Of a stretch of 64,000 nucleotides of DNA, positions 56,039 to 63,969 are shown piece by piece (position 1 is the stretch's first letter; the number at the start of each line of letters is the position of its first letter). Location: assembly GCF_007744075.1 (NCBI RefSeq), contig NZ_CP036266.1, positions 2,306,501 through 2,370,500 on the forward strand, in the 5' to 3' direction. The notes under the pieces were generated by a model. It was not told the DNA's origin. It saw nothing but the letters and a program-made list of their open reading frames with translations, and did not search any database. This DNA is from Gimesia chilikensis. Its GTDB lineage: Bacteria > Planctomycetota > Planctomycetia > Planctomycetales > Planctomycetaceae. A program made the translations under genes and the position numbers.

Positions 56039-56563
56039 ATGCTTCGATTTCGAATTTCAAAATATGATCCCCGCTTACGAGATAACCAGGGGAGGTATCT
56101 TAAGCCAGAATGGACGAGTATTTCTGATATTGGACGAACGTTTGCAGGAGAGGTGCTTACGGCTGAGGCGTACTTGAAGGTCGAAGATGCCTATGTTGTG
56201 GCGATCAGGGATTTCCTGTCTGCGTGCCAGATTGACTTGGTCAGGGTGACGGATCTGGAAACGCGGGCGGATCTCAGTTCCGACTGCGACAGACTCACGT
56301 TGGCTGCCCGGGGAGTTTCCCTTTCGGATGTGCAAGCTCTCCGAGAAGGGGCATTGATACCTGTCGAGACGCTGGAGCCGGTATTGCGGGCGGCCCTGCG
56401 GGAACTGATCTGGTTTCGCTTGTCAGGACGCGACGGGGGCTATGTGCATTTCGGGTATGACTATTATGTCTATTTCGGATGCGAAATTGATCCCGGGGAA
56501 GTGACCCTCACGGAACCTCCCGCGGACCTTTTTCGCGAAGCGTTTACATCGCCTTATGCTTGA
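56039..56563 (+). CDS. Hypothetical protein
   Basis: 174 residues. Landmarks: an N-terminal LRFRISKYDPRLRDNQGRYL, SISDIGRTFAGEVLTAEAYL, VEDAYVVAIRDFLSACQIDL and the C-terminal WFRLSGRDGGYVHFGYDYYV, followed by a YFGCEIDP strand. The Gly-Tyr-x-h-H-F-G-Y-D-Y-Y-V motif recurs in small proteins seen next to immunity genes, but I cannot name the family. No signal peptide. Function unknown. Confidence 0.68.
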   Translation: MLRFRISKYDPRLRDNQGRYLKPEWTSISDIGRTFAGEVLTAEAYLKVEDAYVVAIRDFLSACQIDLVRVTDLETRADLSSDCDRLTLAARGVSLSDVQALREGALIPVETLEPVLRAALRELIWFRLSGRDGGYVHFGYDYYVYFGCEIDPGEVTLTEPPADLFREAFTSPYA

Positions 56564-56732
56564 GCTGCGCGAAACGGACTCTGATTGCCGTTCCTGCTTT
56601 GACTGGCAGGATGCATTTGTTTATTATGGGGCAATGTCTGGCCAGCAGGCTGGAATCTCGGTTCGAAGACATCTTTCCTGAAAAGGTGATGTCGGTCAAT
56701 CAGCAGTTGTCTGAAACAGGGGGCAGGGAGTG

Positions 56733-57182
56733 ATGGAAAACGAGCGGCCTGAGAAAATTGCCATTGAACATGATGATTATCATGCCAGGCACATTGGTCG
56801 GACCGGCGATGGTCGTCAATTCTTTCTGACGACGCCGTTTGAACCAGCTTACCCGAACAGGGAGGGATGCGAGTATATCGCCCTGTTTCTGTTTGACCTG
56901 GACGGGAATTTAATCGAATCCCGGGTTGATACCCTGGGCCCGCGGGCGACCCTGGATGCCGATGCCTGTCGCGAAAAGTATGATTCGCGTCTGAATGAAC
57001 TGGGGGAAGTGGACTTTCAACGAATCGAAGTCAAGCCGTTCGCGATCAATCACAATGGTGTCGAGATGGGGCTGATTGTCCGCGAGCCCGAAGAGGAAGA
57101 AGATGAATGGGCGGTCGAACTTCAGCCGGGAAACTATATGGCTTTTTTCGAGCCCTGGGACAGTGGTGTTTATGATACCTGA
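56733..57182 (+). CDS. Hypothetical acidic protein
   Basis: 149 residues from ATG 56733 (AGGGGG 9 nt upstream; GTG 56730 is the neighbouring alternative). Strongly acidic. Landmarks: HDDYHARHIGRTGDGRQFFL, GCEYIALFLFDLDGNLIESR, IEVKPFAINHNGVEMGLIVR, an EEEEDEW stretch and ELQPGNYMAFFEPWDSGVYD. Beta-rich and cytoplasmic. The FDLDGNLIES phrase is common in planctomycete-specific small proteins. Function unknown. Confidence 0.7.
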   Translation: MENERPEKIAIEHDDYHARHIGRTGDGRQFFLTTPFEPAYPNREGCEYIALFLFDLDGNLIESRVDTLGPRATLDADACREKYDSRLNELGEVDFQRIEVKPFAINHNGVEMGLIVREPEEEEDEWAVELQPGNYMAFFEPWDSGVYDT

Positions 57183-57265
57183 TTTTATTATTCAGACTTA
57201 ACAGAACTGCAGTCTAGCTTGATTCCAAAAAAGGGATGTAGGGAATCTGACTGAGGGGGTTTGGA

Positions 57266-57862
57266 ATGTCCTTTATCCATGTTGAACGCCCGACAAACGG
57301 TCATGTTATTACCAGGTTTTATAAATGGCACAACTACAACTACCGCTTTCCCGATGGATGCGAACTGCCTCTGCAGGTCCAGTATGCCTGGTGTCATGGT
57401 TGCGAGTTATTTGTCGAAGCAGAGAAGCTATTTACAACGCAAGAGATACAGCAGAAAATTGAGAATCTGAGTATCAAGCCGGAAGAATGGCTGCAAGACA
57501 TTCAGAGTAAAATGCCGGAGTTCGCGGAATGGATCCAGACGCAGGAAATCGATGGAAGACCAATGTTGGAAGTTCGAGTTGAAGAACGCAGACAGCGGCG
57601 CGAATCGTGGATCTCTGCCCTGAACTGGTTCGATAAACGGAAGTCGACAGCACGTTGTCTCGAATGTGGCTCGATGACGGCGATCAAGGTGCTCCCTTGG
57701 CATGAAGTGATCCCCCACCCCTATGGTGAGGGGGTGGTCGAACTCACATTCGATGCTACGATTGTAGACGGACCTTTACCGACATGGACTCCGCCTCCAA
57801 TTTATTTTGATTTAGAGGGAAACAGGCTGACTGCTGCAGAGGACGATTCTGATAAGGGTTAA
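57266..57862 (+). CDS. Hypothetical protein with split CxxC zinc-site pattern
   Basis: 198 residues. Two Cys pairs are far apart: CHGC (about 43-46) in VQYAWCHGCELFVEAEKLF and CLEC (about 132-135) in STARCLECGSMTAIKVLPWH. Together they would make one four-Cys zinc ribbon, with a helical insert (about 55-120) between the knuckles. The C-terminal part is a beta strand region with a YFDLEGNRL motif like the neighbouring protein. AGGGGG precedes the ATG by 8 nt. Function unknown. Confidence 0.72.
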   Translation: MSFIHVERPTNGHVITRFYKWHNYNYRFPDGCELPLQVQYAWCHGCELFVEAEKLFTTQEIQQKIENLSIKPEEWLQDIQSKMPEFAEWIQTQEIDGRPMLEVRVEERRQRRESWISALNWFDKRKSTARCLECGSMTAIKVLPWHEVIPHPYGEGVVELTFDATIVDGPLPTWTPPPIYFDLEGNRLTAAEDDSDKG

Positions 57863-57941
57863 TCAATCCTTCCCCACGTTATTGCAGACCGGTAAAATGG
57901 TTCCTGTCGGCAACTCTTTCCTGATTCTATTAAAGGCGTGG

Positions 57942-58364
57942 ATGCCGCTGATGGAGCGTTTTCTTTTTCTGCTGCGGGTGCTGTGGGCACTGCCGAATAC
58001 GTTGCATGGGCTGGCGATCGGCGGGGTGGGGCTCTGCTTTGGTGGACGGGCGCGTGTGCGGGGGCCGGCGATTGAGTTTTATGATGGTGGAGTCAAATGG
58101 TTGATTCAGCGGCTGCCGCATGGTCAGTTTACGCTGGCGTTGACACTGGGGCATACGATCCTGGGACAGACGGATGCGTCGCTGGATATTTCACGGAAGC
58201 ATGAAGCCGTGCATGTCAGGCAGTACGAACGCTGGGGGCCGTTCATGCTGCCCGCTTACTTTCTGTCGTCGGTGTATATGTGGCTGACTGGCCGTCGATT
58301 CTATCGTGATAATCCGTTCGAGCGGGAAGCCTATGACGCCGACGGCGGGGGGCAGGATGCCTGA
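57942..58364 (+). CDS. Membrane-associated protein with HExxH-like motif
   Basis: 140 residues from ATG 57942 (AAAGG upstream; open frame extends to 57882). N-terminal hydrophobic helix (FLFLLRVLWALPNTLHGLAI) and a second one (FMLPAYFLSSVYMWLTG). Between them sits RKHEAVHVRQYERWG, an H-E-x-x-H pattern of the zinc-metallopeptidase type with a further His after it. The C-terminus NPFEREAYDADG is typical of small integral-membrane proteins annotated as hypothetical. A peptidase activity is only suggested by the motif. Confidence 0.68.
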   Translation: MPLMERFLFLLRVLWALPNTLHGLAIGGVGLCFGGRARVRGPAIEFYDGGVKWLIQRLPHGQFTLALTLGHTILGQTDASLDISRKHEAVHVRQYERWGPFMLPAYFLSSVYMWLTGRRFYRDNPFEREAYDADGGGQDA

Positions 58365-58503
58365 TTTCCTCCGTGAAGATGACGAGAAACGTTGCGAGGC
58401 GATTGTCGCGTGGGGCTTTGAGTGTTAATCTCAGGGGCAGGCTCGCACATCTTTATGCCAGGTAGTGGTTCTTATTTCGAACGGTCCAGACCAAAGTCGT
58501 TTC

Positions 58504-58530
58504 AACCGGGGCTAAGGCCCTGCGGCTAAT
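58504..58530. repeat. REP-like intergenic element
   Basis: A GC-rich stretch in a gene-free gap, with the phrase GGGGCTAAGGCCCTGCGGCT. Very similar phrases (CCGGGGCTAACGCCCTGCGGC) recur between genes in planctomycete genomes, to my recollection. Its copy number here can only be known from the whole genome. Confidence 0.4.
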
Positions 58531-58651
58531 TTGGATATTTCTGTAGATGCAGTCCGGCAATCGAGAGTAACAGCAGACCCCTGGACTCGTTGCATACAAC
58601 TAAATAAACACTACCGGGGCGATTCCTGGTCTCTAACGGAAAACGAACGAC

Positions 58652-59449
58652 ATGTGGCTGCACGCTTCCTGTAAACTGGACTTTGAAATTCCCGTCGCGA
58701 CTCCCTTTATTCTGATGCTGCGTCCGCGGAGTGGCAGTCAGCAGTGGGTGGCCCGCGAGCAATACATGTTGAACCCCGGTACCGAGGCGGTTGAGTTTAC
58801 CGACCAGTTCGGTAATCTGTGTCAGCGGCTGGTGGCGCCGGCGGGTTTCTTTTCGATTCAGACCGCCTTTGATATTGAAGTGGCCGACAGCTCTGATGTC
58901 GCGCACGGGGCACCGTTTGTGCCTGTGGAACAGCTGCCGGATTCGACGCTGCCGTTCCTGCTGCCCAGCCGGTATTGTGAATCGGATCGCTTTACGCAGA
59001 TGGCAGCGACACTGGTGGAAGGTGTGAATCCGGGTTATGACCAGTGCGCCAAAATTGTGGAGTACATTCAGAATTCACTGGCCTATACACCGGGTGAGGG
59101 GCAGGAAATCATCAGTGCGACTGAGGTAAATCAGAAAACACAGGCCGTCTGTCGTGATATGGCACACCTGGGCATCGCCTGCTGTCGGGCGCTTTCGATT
59201 CCCGCGCGGATGGTGGTGGGCTACCTGGAACCACTCCGGCCGATGGATCTGCATGCCTGGTTTGAAGCGTATGTCGGCGGTCGCTGGTACACGTTCGATC
59301 CAACACAGACGACGCTGGCCGGGGGACGCGTGGCGATTGCCTATGGCAGAGATGCCGCGGATGTCGCCGTCTATACGCAGTTTGGAGATCCAGTGGAGAT
59401 CTTGAATATGGAAGTGCATGTGGAGCAGATTTCGGCACCGACTGACTGA
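58652..59449 (+). CDS. Transglutaminase-like family protein
   Basis: 265 residues. N-terminal beta domain (about 1-95: [20 protein letters not shown]), then the transglutaminase-like core with the catalytic triad clearly present: Cys167 in [19 protein letters not shown], His201 in [15 protein letters not shown], Asp216 in YTFDPTQT. This is the bacterial type used as a protease/amidase or cross-linking fold. No signal peptide, so probably cytoplasmic. The Shine-Dalgarno is weak. It is followed after 72 bp by the sirtuin gene on the same strand. Confidence 0.92.
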   Translation: MWLHASCKLDFEIPVATPFILMLRPRSGSQQWVAREQYMLNPGTEAVEFTDQFGNLCQRLVAPAGFFSIQTAFDIEVADSSDVAHGAPFVPVEQLPDSTLPFLLPSRYCESDRFTQMAATLVEGVNPGYDQCAKIVEYIQNSLAYTPGEGQEIISATEVNQKTQAVCRDMAHLGIACCRALSIPARMVVGYLEPLRPMDLHAWFEAYVGGRWYTFDPTQTTLAGGRVAIAYGRDAADVAVYTQFGDPVEILNMEVHVEQISAPTD

Positions 59450-59521
59450 GGTGGGGGCGATTGACTCACTGAACTTTTCTCAGGCAGGCGTGTCAGAGAC
59501 ACATTGTGCAGGTGAAAAGAA

Positions 59522-60253
59522 ATGAACCCCGTGAAAGTCAGAGAGAGAACAGAGATGTCTGATCCGATTGATCCGAATAAAGTTGTGGTGTTGACGGGGG
59601 CCGGGATCAGTGCCGAGAGCGGGTTGGCGACGTTTCGGGATATGGGCGGTCTGTGGGAGCAGTACGAGATCACCGAGGTGGCATCGCCCGAGGCCTGGGA
59701 AGCGAATCCGCAACTGGTGCTGGATTTTTATAATGCGCGTCGCACGCAGGCGGTGGCGGCTGAACCGAATGCCGCACATCGCGCGCTGGCGGAACTGGAG
59801 AGTCGGTATAACGTGGTGGTGATTACGCAGAATGTGGATGACCTGCATGAGCGCGGGGGTTCCTCGAATGTGATTCACGTGCATGGCGAACTGGTGAAAG
59901 CCCGCAGTACGGCTGATCCTTCGCTGGTTTATGAAATCGGCGGTAAAGAGATTCAGCTGGGCGATCTCTGCGAAGCGGGTTCGCAGCTGCGGCCGCACAT
60001 TGTCTGGTTTGGGGAATTCATCCAGAACCGTGATCTCGCAGTTTCGGAAATACGGAGCGCGGGTAAGGTGCTGGTGGTGGGGACCTCGCTGTCGGTGTAC
60101 CCGGCTGCCGGCCTGCTGAAGCTGGCGCGTTACCAGGCGCAAAAAATCATTGTGAGCCCGGATTTGGACCATGAACCTTATGGTTTTCGCTGGATCAGGG
60201 GGACTGCGGTGAAACATGTGCCGCGGATTGTGCAGCGGTGGCTGGAGGGGTAG
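59522..60253 (+). CDS. cobB: Sirtuin-family NAD-dependent protein deacylase lacking the zinc cysteines
   Basis: 243 residues (AGGTG upstream; Met12 at 59555 is an alternative start). Rossmann/NAD motifs: VVLTGAGISAESGLATFRD, TQNVDDLHERGG (Gln103, Asn104, Asp106) and the catalytic His121 in VHGEL, then GTSLSVYPA. Tyr70 and Arg73 in DFYNARRTQ are the class III pair that recognises succinyl- and malonyl-lysine. In the zinc-module region (125-155) only one Cys (Cys150) is left of the usual four, so it belongs to the zinc-less variant also seen in Bacteroidetes-type enzymes. It removes acyl groups from lysine using NAD. Confidence 0.93.
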   Translation: MNPVKVRERTEMSDPIDPNKVVVLTGAGISAESGLATFRDMGGLWEQYEITEVASPEAWEANPQLVLDFYNARRTQAVAAEPNAAHRALAELESRYNVVVITQNVDDLHERGGSSNVIHVHGELVKARSTADPSLVYEIGGKEIQLGDLCEAGSQLRPHIVWFGEFIQNRDLAVSEIRSAGKVLVVGTSLSVYPAAGLLKLARYQAQKIIVSPDLDHEPYGFRWIRGTAVKHVPRIVQRWLEG

Positions 60254-60466
60254 GGAGGAGTTCTGCGGGTGTTGCCTGTGATCTGCGACTGCCCCTGAAT
60301 CTTATCTCCAAAGAGAGATTGATCAGGCTGCCTGTCGCCAGGCGGGCGGCCACACAGGGCCGCACCCTACGAATGGGGTTGGTGATCTGATTCTGAATTG
60401 TGCGGATTAGCTGGGACCTCCTGTTGCCTGTGGCAATCCCGGATTGCATCCGGGACCACCCCCTGA
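60254..60466. repeat. Intergenic region with REP-like hairpins
   Basis: Contains three inverted repeats in about 130 bp: GCGGCC/GGCCGC (60346-60363), TCCCGGAT/ATCCGGGA with a 3-nt loop (60437-60455), and CCCCT/AGGGG around GATCA just before the next gene's end. Such GC-rich hairpin clusters between convergent genes are typical of REP/BIME elements and could terminate both transcripts. Confidence 0.55.
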
Positions 60467-61033
60467 TCAAGGGGATGATTCTGGTTGTGGAGTTTTTTTG
60501 ATTACGGCTGGTAGCCGGCAGAGTTCCTCATTTCTCTCGTTACTTTGTCGAATCAGCCCCGATACGCTTTCCACCAGGCAAGGCATTCGTCGCAACACGA
60601 GGATGTAATGTGGGTACGATTGCCCCAGTACTCGCTGTCCACGGAGAATTCCTGGGGAGTAGGGGGCGTTTTCAGATCTGGCTCGCTCGGCTTCGTCAAT
60701 GTAACTGATGTCCCAGACTCCTTTATAAATGGGAACCTCGACCTGTTTTAAGGGAATCAGGTGCACGTGACAAACATGAAACGCGTTACGGATTGCCGGC
60801 GCATCAAGGGACGCGTATTCGGGATACTCTTTGATGAAAAGATCCCAGACCGGTTGCTGCCAGTATCTGAGCTCTCTGTCCTTTGAGTACAGGTCATTGC
60901 AGGCTGTGATGAACTTGCGATACCGGGCGTCGTCATTGAGGAACGACCGGAACCGTTCACGGAGCGCAGCATGGATTGCAGCCTGGATGGGATCGTTCCT
61001 GTCGTTTTCAGCCGGTTCTTCGGGGGCTGGCAT
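60467..61033 (-). CDS. Hypothetical protein
   Basis: 188 residues. Acidic, Asn/Asp-rich start, then helical: IQAAIHAALRERFRSFLNDD, YRKFITACNDLYSKDRELRY, followed by a beta part WQQPVWDLFIKEYPEYASLD, VPIYKGVWDISYIDEAERAR and YPHYILVLRRMPCLVESVSG. No export signal. It starts one base after the stop of the small membrane protein gene (TAA-C-ATG), so translation is probably coupled. Function unknown. Confidence 0.7.
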   Translation of the reverse strand: MPAPEEPAENDRNDPIQAAIHAALRERFRSFLNDDARYRKFITACNDLYSKDRELRYWQQPVWDLFIKEYPEYASLDAPAIRNAFHVCHVHLIPLKQVEVPIYKGVWDISYIDEAERARSENAPYSPGILRGQRVLGQSYPHYILVLRRMPCLVESVSGLIRQSNERNEELCRLPAVIKKTPQPESSP

Positions 61034-61034
61034 G

Positions 61035-61292
61035 TTACGAATGTTCTTTTGGATGAGTGTCTGGTTTCCTGGATCGCCAAATCAAGTATAGCATCCGACC
61101 GAGGTAGGCCCCAGAAAATAGAAGTAAAGCCACGGTGAGAAAAAACAGGACCAGATAAAGCCCGCCCGCCGTCAGTTTCAGCAGGCCCGATAAATCGGCA
61201 CTATCTGGAAGCAGACCGATGGCTGACGGGGCCGTGAGGAGGCCTGCCAGCAGGATGCCGCCGACTGTGACAAAGTCGAGTTTGTGACCCAT
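61035..61292 (-). CDS. Small two-helix membrane protein
   Basis: 85 residues. Two hydrophobic helices: VTVGGILLAGLLTAPSAIGL (about 8-27) and LKLTAGGLYLVLFFLTVALL (about 39-58, continuing LLFSGAYLG), then a basic tail (WRSRKPDTHPKEHS). It forms a coupled pair with the gene just downstream. Function unknown. Confidence 0.7.
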   Translation of the reverse strand: MGHKLDFVTVGGILLAGLLTAPSAIGLLPDSADLSGLLKLTAGGLYLVLFFLTVALLLFSGAYLGRMLYLIWRSRKPDTHPKEHS

Positions 61293-61387
61293 CGTTTTTC
61301 GTTCCTGCCAGAGAGTTTGCTGTCTGTTGCCGATGAAAACGTAGAGGATGACCTACCAGAACATGAGTTATTTAAGAGCGTTGACGG

Positions 61388-61885
61388 TTACTCCACTGCG
61401 CCAGATTCCGTCTTGTTGTCTGCAGTAGCGAAAGTCAGTTCTGCGATGATCTGATTGCACTCCGAGTCAACTGATGTGAGCTTAACTCTGATCTGATCTC
61501 CGGGTTGCAAATGATGGCTTTCAGGAAGACGAACTCCGACAATGGGCCCCTGGGGAAGCCGGGCAAAAAGAATGTCCCGTGCCAGACGCTCAACCGTTGC
61601 CTGATGAAATGAACCGACCTGAGATGCTTCTGGAAAGTCTGGTCGTTCTGCTGAAACCACTCGCTTTAAAGAGCCCAGATAACAGGCACGTTCGTAAGTC
61701 GGGGCATCCATGATCTGTAGCTGAACCCGATCTCCCACGTTAACAACTTCTTCTGTAGTTCGAATCCGGGACCAGCTTAATTCATTGAAGTTGATATATA
61801 CCGTTTCCTCCTGGTTCGTCTCTGCGTAGGCACCCCAGCTGCCGGTTTCAGTGATTCTGCATGTGACTTGATCGCCTGTGTGCAA
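61388..61885 (-). CDS. Small protein with two S1/OB-type RNA-binding domains (TTG start)
   Basis: 165 residues from TTG 61885. GAGGAGGA ends 5 nt upstream, an exceptionally strong site; the longer open frame to a TTG at 61981 lacks one. Residues 2-70 form an S1/OB fold: GDQVTCRITETGSWGAYAET, VYINFNELSW, VNVGDRVQLQIMDAP. Residues about 95-160 form a second OB-like domain: QATVERLARDILFARLPQ, LQPGDQIRVKLTSVDSECN. It is free-standing and cytoplasmic, last in a run of minus-strand small genes. Likely RNA-binding; partner unknown. Confidence 0.75.
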   Translation of the reverse strand: MHTGDQVTCRITETGSWGAYAETNQEETVYINFNELSWSRIRTTEEVVNVGDRVQLQIMDAPTYERACYLGSLKRVVSAERPDFPEASQVGSFHQATVERLARDILFARLPQGPIVGVRLPESHHLQPGDQIRVKLTSVDSECNQIIAELTFATADNKTESGAVE

Positions 61886-61977
61886 GTTGTTCCTCCTCGG
61901 TGCTGTGTCGTCGTTCAGGAAACTCCTCTGGATTATACCAGAATCGGCAGGTGAAAACGTACTTATTTCTGAGCCAC

Positions 61978-62388
61978 TCAATCCGGCGAATCAGGCACCC
62001 ATCCTCCGAGGAAGGGAATCGGCATTTCTCTGCGGATTCTTCTACTGCTGAGACCCAGGTTACGGGCCGCAATCGCCAGTCGGTCTGCGGTCAGTAATGC
62101 TTCCTTGCTACGACAGAATAATAGTGCGAAATAACCGTTTCTGATGTCTTCTCTGCAGTCGCCAAATTTAGCACAGCGTGCGGCAAAGAGTTCGAGTGGT
62201 TTTTCCAGAGAGGAGCCCAGGAGCTTTCGGGAAAGAGAAAGCTGTGCTGGCTGCTCCAGATCATCAAACTGTTCCAGCAGTTGGATACAGAAATGGTCCT
62301 GGGCGTTGGGCCAATTGCTCTGACACCAGTTTGCCTCGTCGAAATCGTTGAGCCGCTGAAAGCTCTCGTAGAGGTTATTAGAATCCAT
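61978..62388 (-). CDS. Hypothetical protein
   Basis: 136 residues, almost all helical: MDSNNLYESFQRLNDFDEAN, HFCIQLLEQFDDLEQPAQLS, SLEKPLELFAARCAKFGDCR and EALLTADRLAIAARNLGLSS. The end is RRIRREMPIPFLGGWVPDSP. Cys-containing but without a zinc pattern. It starts 16 bp after the stop of the preceding gene. Family not recognised; genes of this layout often sit in immunity-type clusters. Confidence 0.66.
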   Translation of the reverse strand: MDSNNLYESFQRLNDFDEANWCQSNWPNAQDHFCIQLLEQFDDLEQPAQLSLSRKLLGSSLEKPLELFAARCAKFGDCREDIRNGYFALLFCRSKEALLTADRLAIAARNLGLSSRRIRREMPIPFLGGWVPDSPD

Positions 62389-62404
62389 AAGCGTTTCTAC
62401 ATGA

Positions 62405-62689
62405 TCAAAAAATGTCTGTCAGAGTCGTAGAGACTCCTGCAATCATGACGTGCTCTGTCTGTTCGATCGCTTTTAGCACCTGGCGATGAATGCCAGTCGC
62501 GGCTTTCGAGTCTGCAAAATCCACCTGGAGATTAATGGCTGGTAAGTTACGAGTGCCTGTCTGTTCTACAGAGAGCACACCTGCCAGCAACGATAGTTTT
62601 TGGACGAGCTGTTGAAGCGTGTCTGTCTGACCTGTTGCATCATCCGGCCCTGTGTATCTGAGATCAAATTTGAAAACGGTCTGTTTCAT
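62405..62689 (-). CDS. Hypothetical small protein
   Basis: 94 residues with an alpha/beta ferredoxin-like layout: KQTVFKFDLRYTGPDDATGQ, TLQQLVQKLSLLAGVLSVEQ, LPAINLQVDFADSKAATGIH, RQVLKAIEQTEHVMIAGVST. No signal. It lies 45 bp after the frameshifted gene and 16 bp before the helical protein, all on the minus strand. Function unknown. Confidence 0.66.
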   Translation of the reverse strand: MKQTVFKFDLRYTGPDDATGQTDTLQQLVQKLSLLAGVLSVEQTGTRNLPAINLQVDFADSKAATGIHRQVLKAIEQTEHVMIAGVSTTLTDIF

Positions 62690-62734
62690 GATCCGATGTC
62701 ACCAATCTGGGATTCGCTCTTCTGTTCTGGTGTT

Positions 62735-63168
62735 TTATTCATTACTGATGATAGTCAGTGGTATCTCATGAGTTCCCAGTTCTTTCATGAATGAAGGGGG
62801 AAGTTCGAGTTCCAACTGATCTGCATCGATCCATGTTTCAATAATGTAAAACAGCTGAAGGCCGTTTGATTTCAACTCTTCAAATGCTGAGGCCGGAATG
62901 GCTGCAGCCAGTCAGCGATCTCTTTCATTTTAAGCGCCAACTCGTGTTCGAGAATCTCATAAGGTTCCGCGTCGCTGATTTCGGAGATATTTCTTTCGTA
63001 GAAGACAATCAGCCCGCTTCTACCAGGTTCCCTGTCTGCTATACATTGAAAACCGGTTTGGCCGAGACTGGAAGCGCGATTCAGTGGTTCCAGGAAAATT
63101 TCAGATGTAACGATGCGTCTATCGCGAGACTGAGCCGAGAGTACCAGGTTGATAGCTTGGATTGACAT
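62735..63168 (-). pseudogene. Frameshifted DUF4279-like gene
   Basis: Reading starts at ATG 63168 (AGGT 8 nt upstream) and gives IVTSEIFLEPLNRASS, GLIVFYERNISEISDAEPYE, ILEHELALKMKEIADWL, then stops early at 62872. From about 62913 onward the -1 frame gives a sensible continuation, SAFEELKSNGLQLFYIIETW, IDADQLELELPPSFMKELGT, HEIPLTIISNE, stopping at 62735. The joined product (about 144 residues) resembles DUF4279, an immunity-associated family, by its terminal pattern (L-E-L-P-P-S-F-M-K-E-L-G, then a strand). No classical slippery heptamer is visible, so a real mutation or a sequencing indel is more likely than programmed frameshifting. Confidence 0.7.
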
Positions 63169-63883
63169 GGGGAATTACCTGATTTGTAGATAAGGTTCCA
63201 GGAGAGGCTCGCTGATTAAACTTCGTCAAGTCTGTAACTGTTCGCTGTTGACCGTTATTCATTTCTGCCGGTTCTACCCGAAATCCGTTGCCTTGATACA
63301 TGGCCATTTATCGCTTGATTCTCCCTGAAAGTGATCGATTTTCAGCTCGCCTGGCTGGTGCCGATCTGTAGGATGCGCTGGTTGTCTTTTTTTATGGAGT
63401 CTGACCGGCTATGGAAGCGTTTGTTTTCAATCTGTTCTGGATTCTCTGTTCTCGGGTGGACTGTCTGTTGGGGGCGAGTGTGTTGGGGGCGAGTGTGTTG
63501 ACTGAGGACTCTGATTTTGTGGAAAGGCGCGGGGGTGTCAAGCGAAAATTGTGCTGTGGGCTGCGGGTGAGTGTGCCTGAGTTTTCGGTGAGTTGCATTT
63601 CAAATGCTCTGAAAGTGCTCCGAAATGATTTGAAAATGTACGAGACAGTTCGAACCGGTTCTGACTGTTCCGGTGAAAAACTGGAAAAATCGACGGCGAT
63701 TCAGGTGCATCTGAATGACTTGTGGGCGGTGTTCCAGTGCACGCATCGTCCGCCTCGCGCGCGAAGCACAATTGCAACACTTTATGGTTCGGGAAGTGGG
63801 AATCAAGTCTAGTTTGTGCACTGGAAGAGCGAGAACCGGGGGGCAAAAGAGCGGGTGCCTGATGCAGATTTGAAGCTGGGCGC
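63169..63883. other. Gene-poor region with a 15-bp tandem repeat
   Basis: About 700 bp with open frames on both strands but no convincing start site or recognisable protein. A 15-bp unit (TGTTGGGGGCGAGTG) is repeated exactly at 63466-63480 and 63481-63495, with a partial third copy beginning at 63496. The rest is featureless to my reading. Confidence 0.5.
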
Positions 63884-63922
63884 AAAAAAAATGCGTCCGT
63901 CGAAGGAAGACACGGACGCATT
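63884..63922 (-). terminator. Strong intrinsic terminator (minus strand)
   Basis: An 11-bp perfect stem (AATGCGTCCGT / ACGGACGCATT) with an 11-nt loop. In the minus direction it is followed by a run of T (complement of A 63884-63890). It should end transcription of a gene entering from the right edge. Confidence 0.85.
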
Positions 63923-63969
63923 CCAACACTACGAGAAATATGTTAGCCCTGGTCGTCGAAACCGTAGTG

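Noticed and set aside
61886..61981. Longer form of the S1 protein starting at TTG 61981
   Set aside because: No ribosome binding site there, while an excellent one precedes TTG 61885.
62870..62915. Programmed -1 frameshift site
   Set aside because: No X-XXY-YYZ heptamer in the window where the shift must happen, so mutation or sequence error is preferred.
63411..63812. 133-codon plus-strand frame
   Set aside because: No start site, unusual Cys/Ser/Arg composition, contains the tandem repeat; not convincing as a gene.
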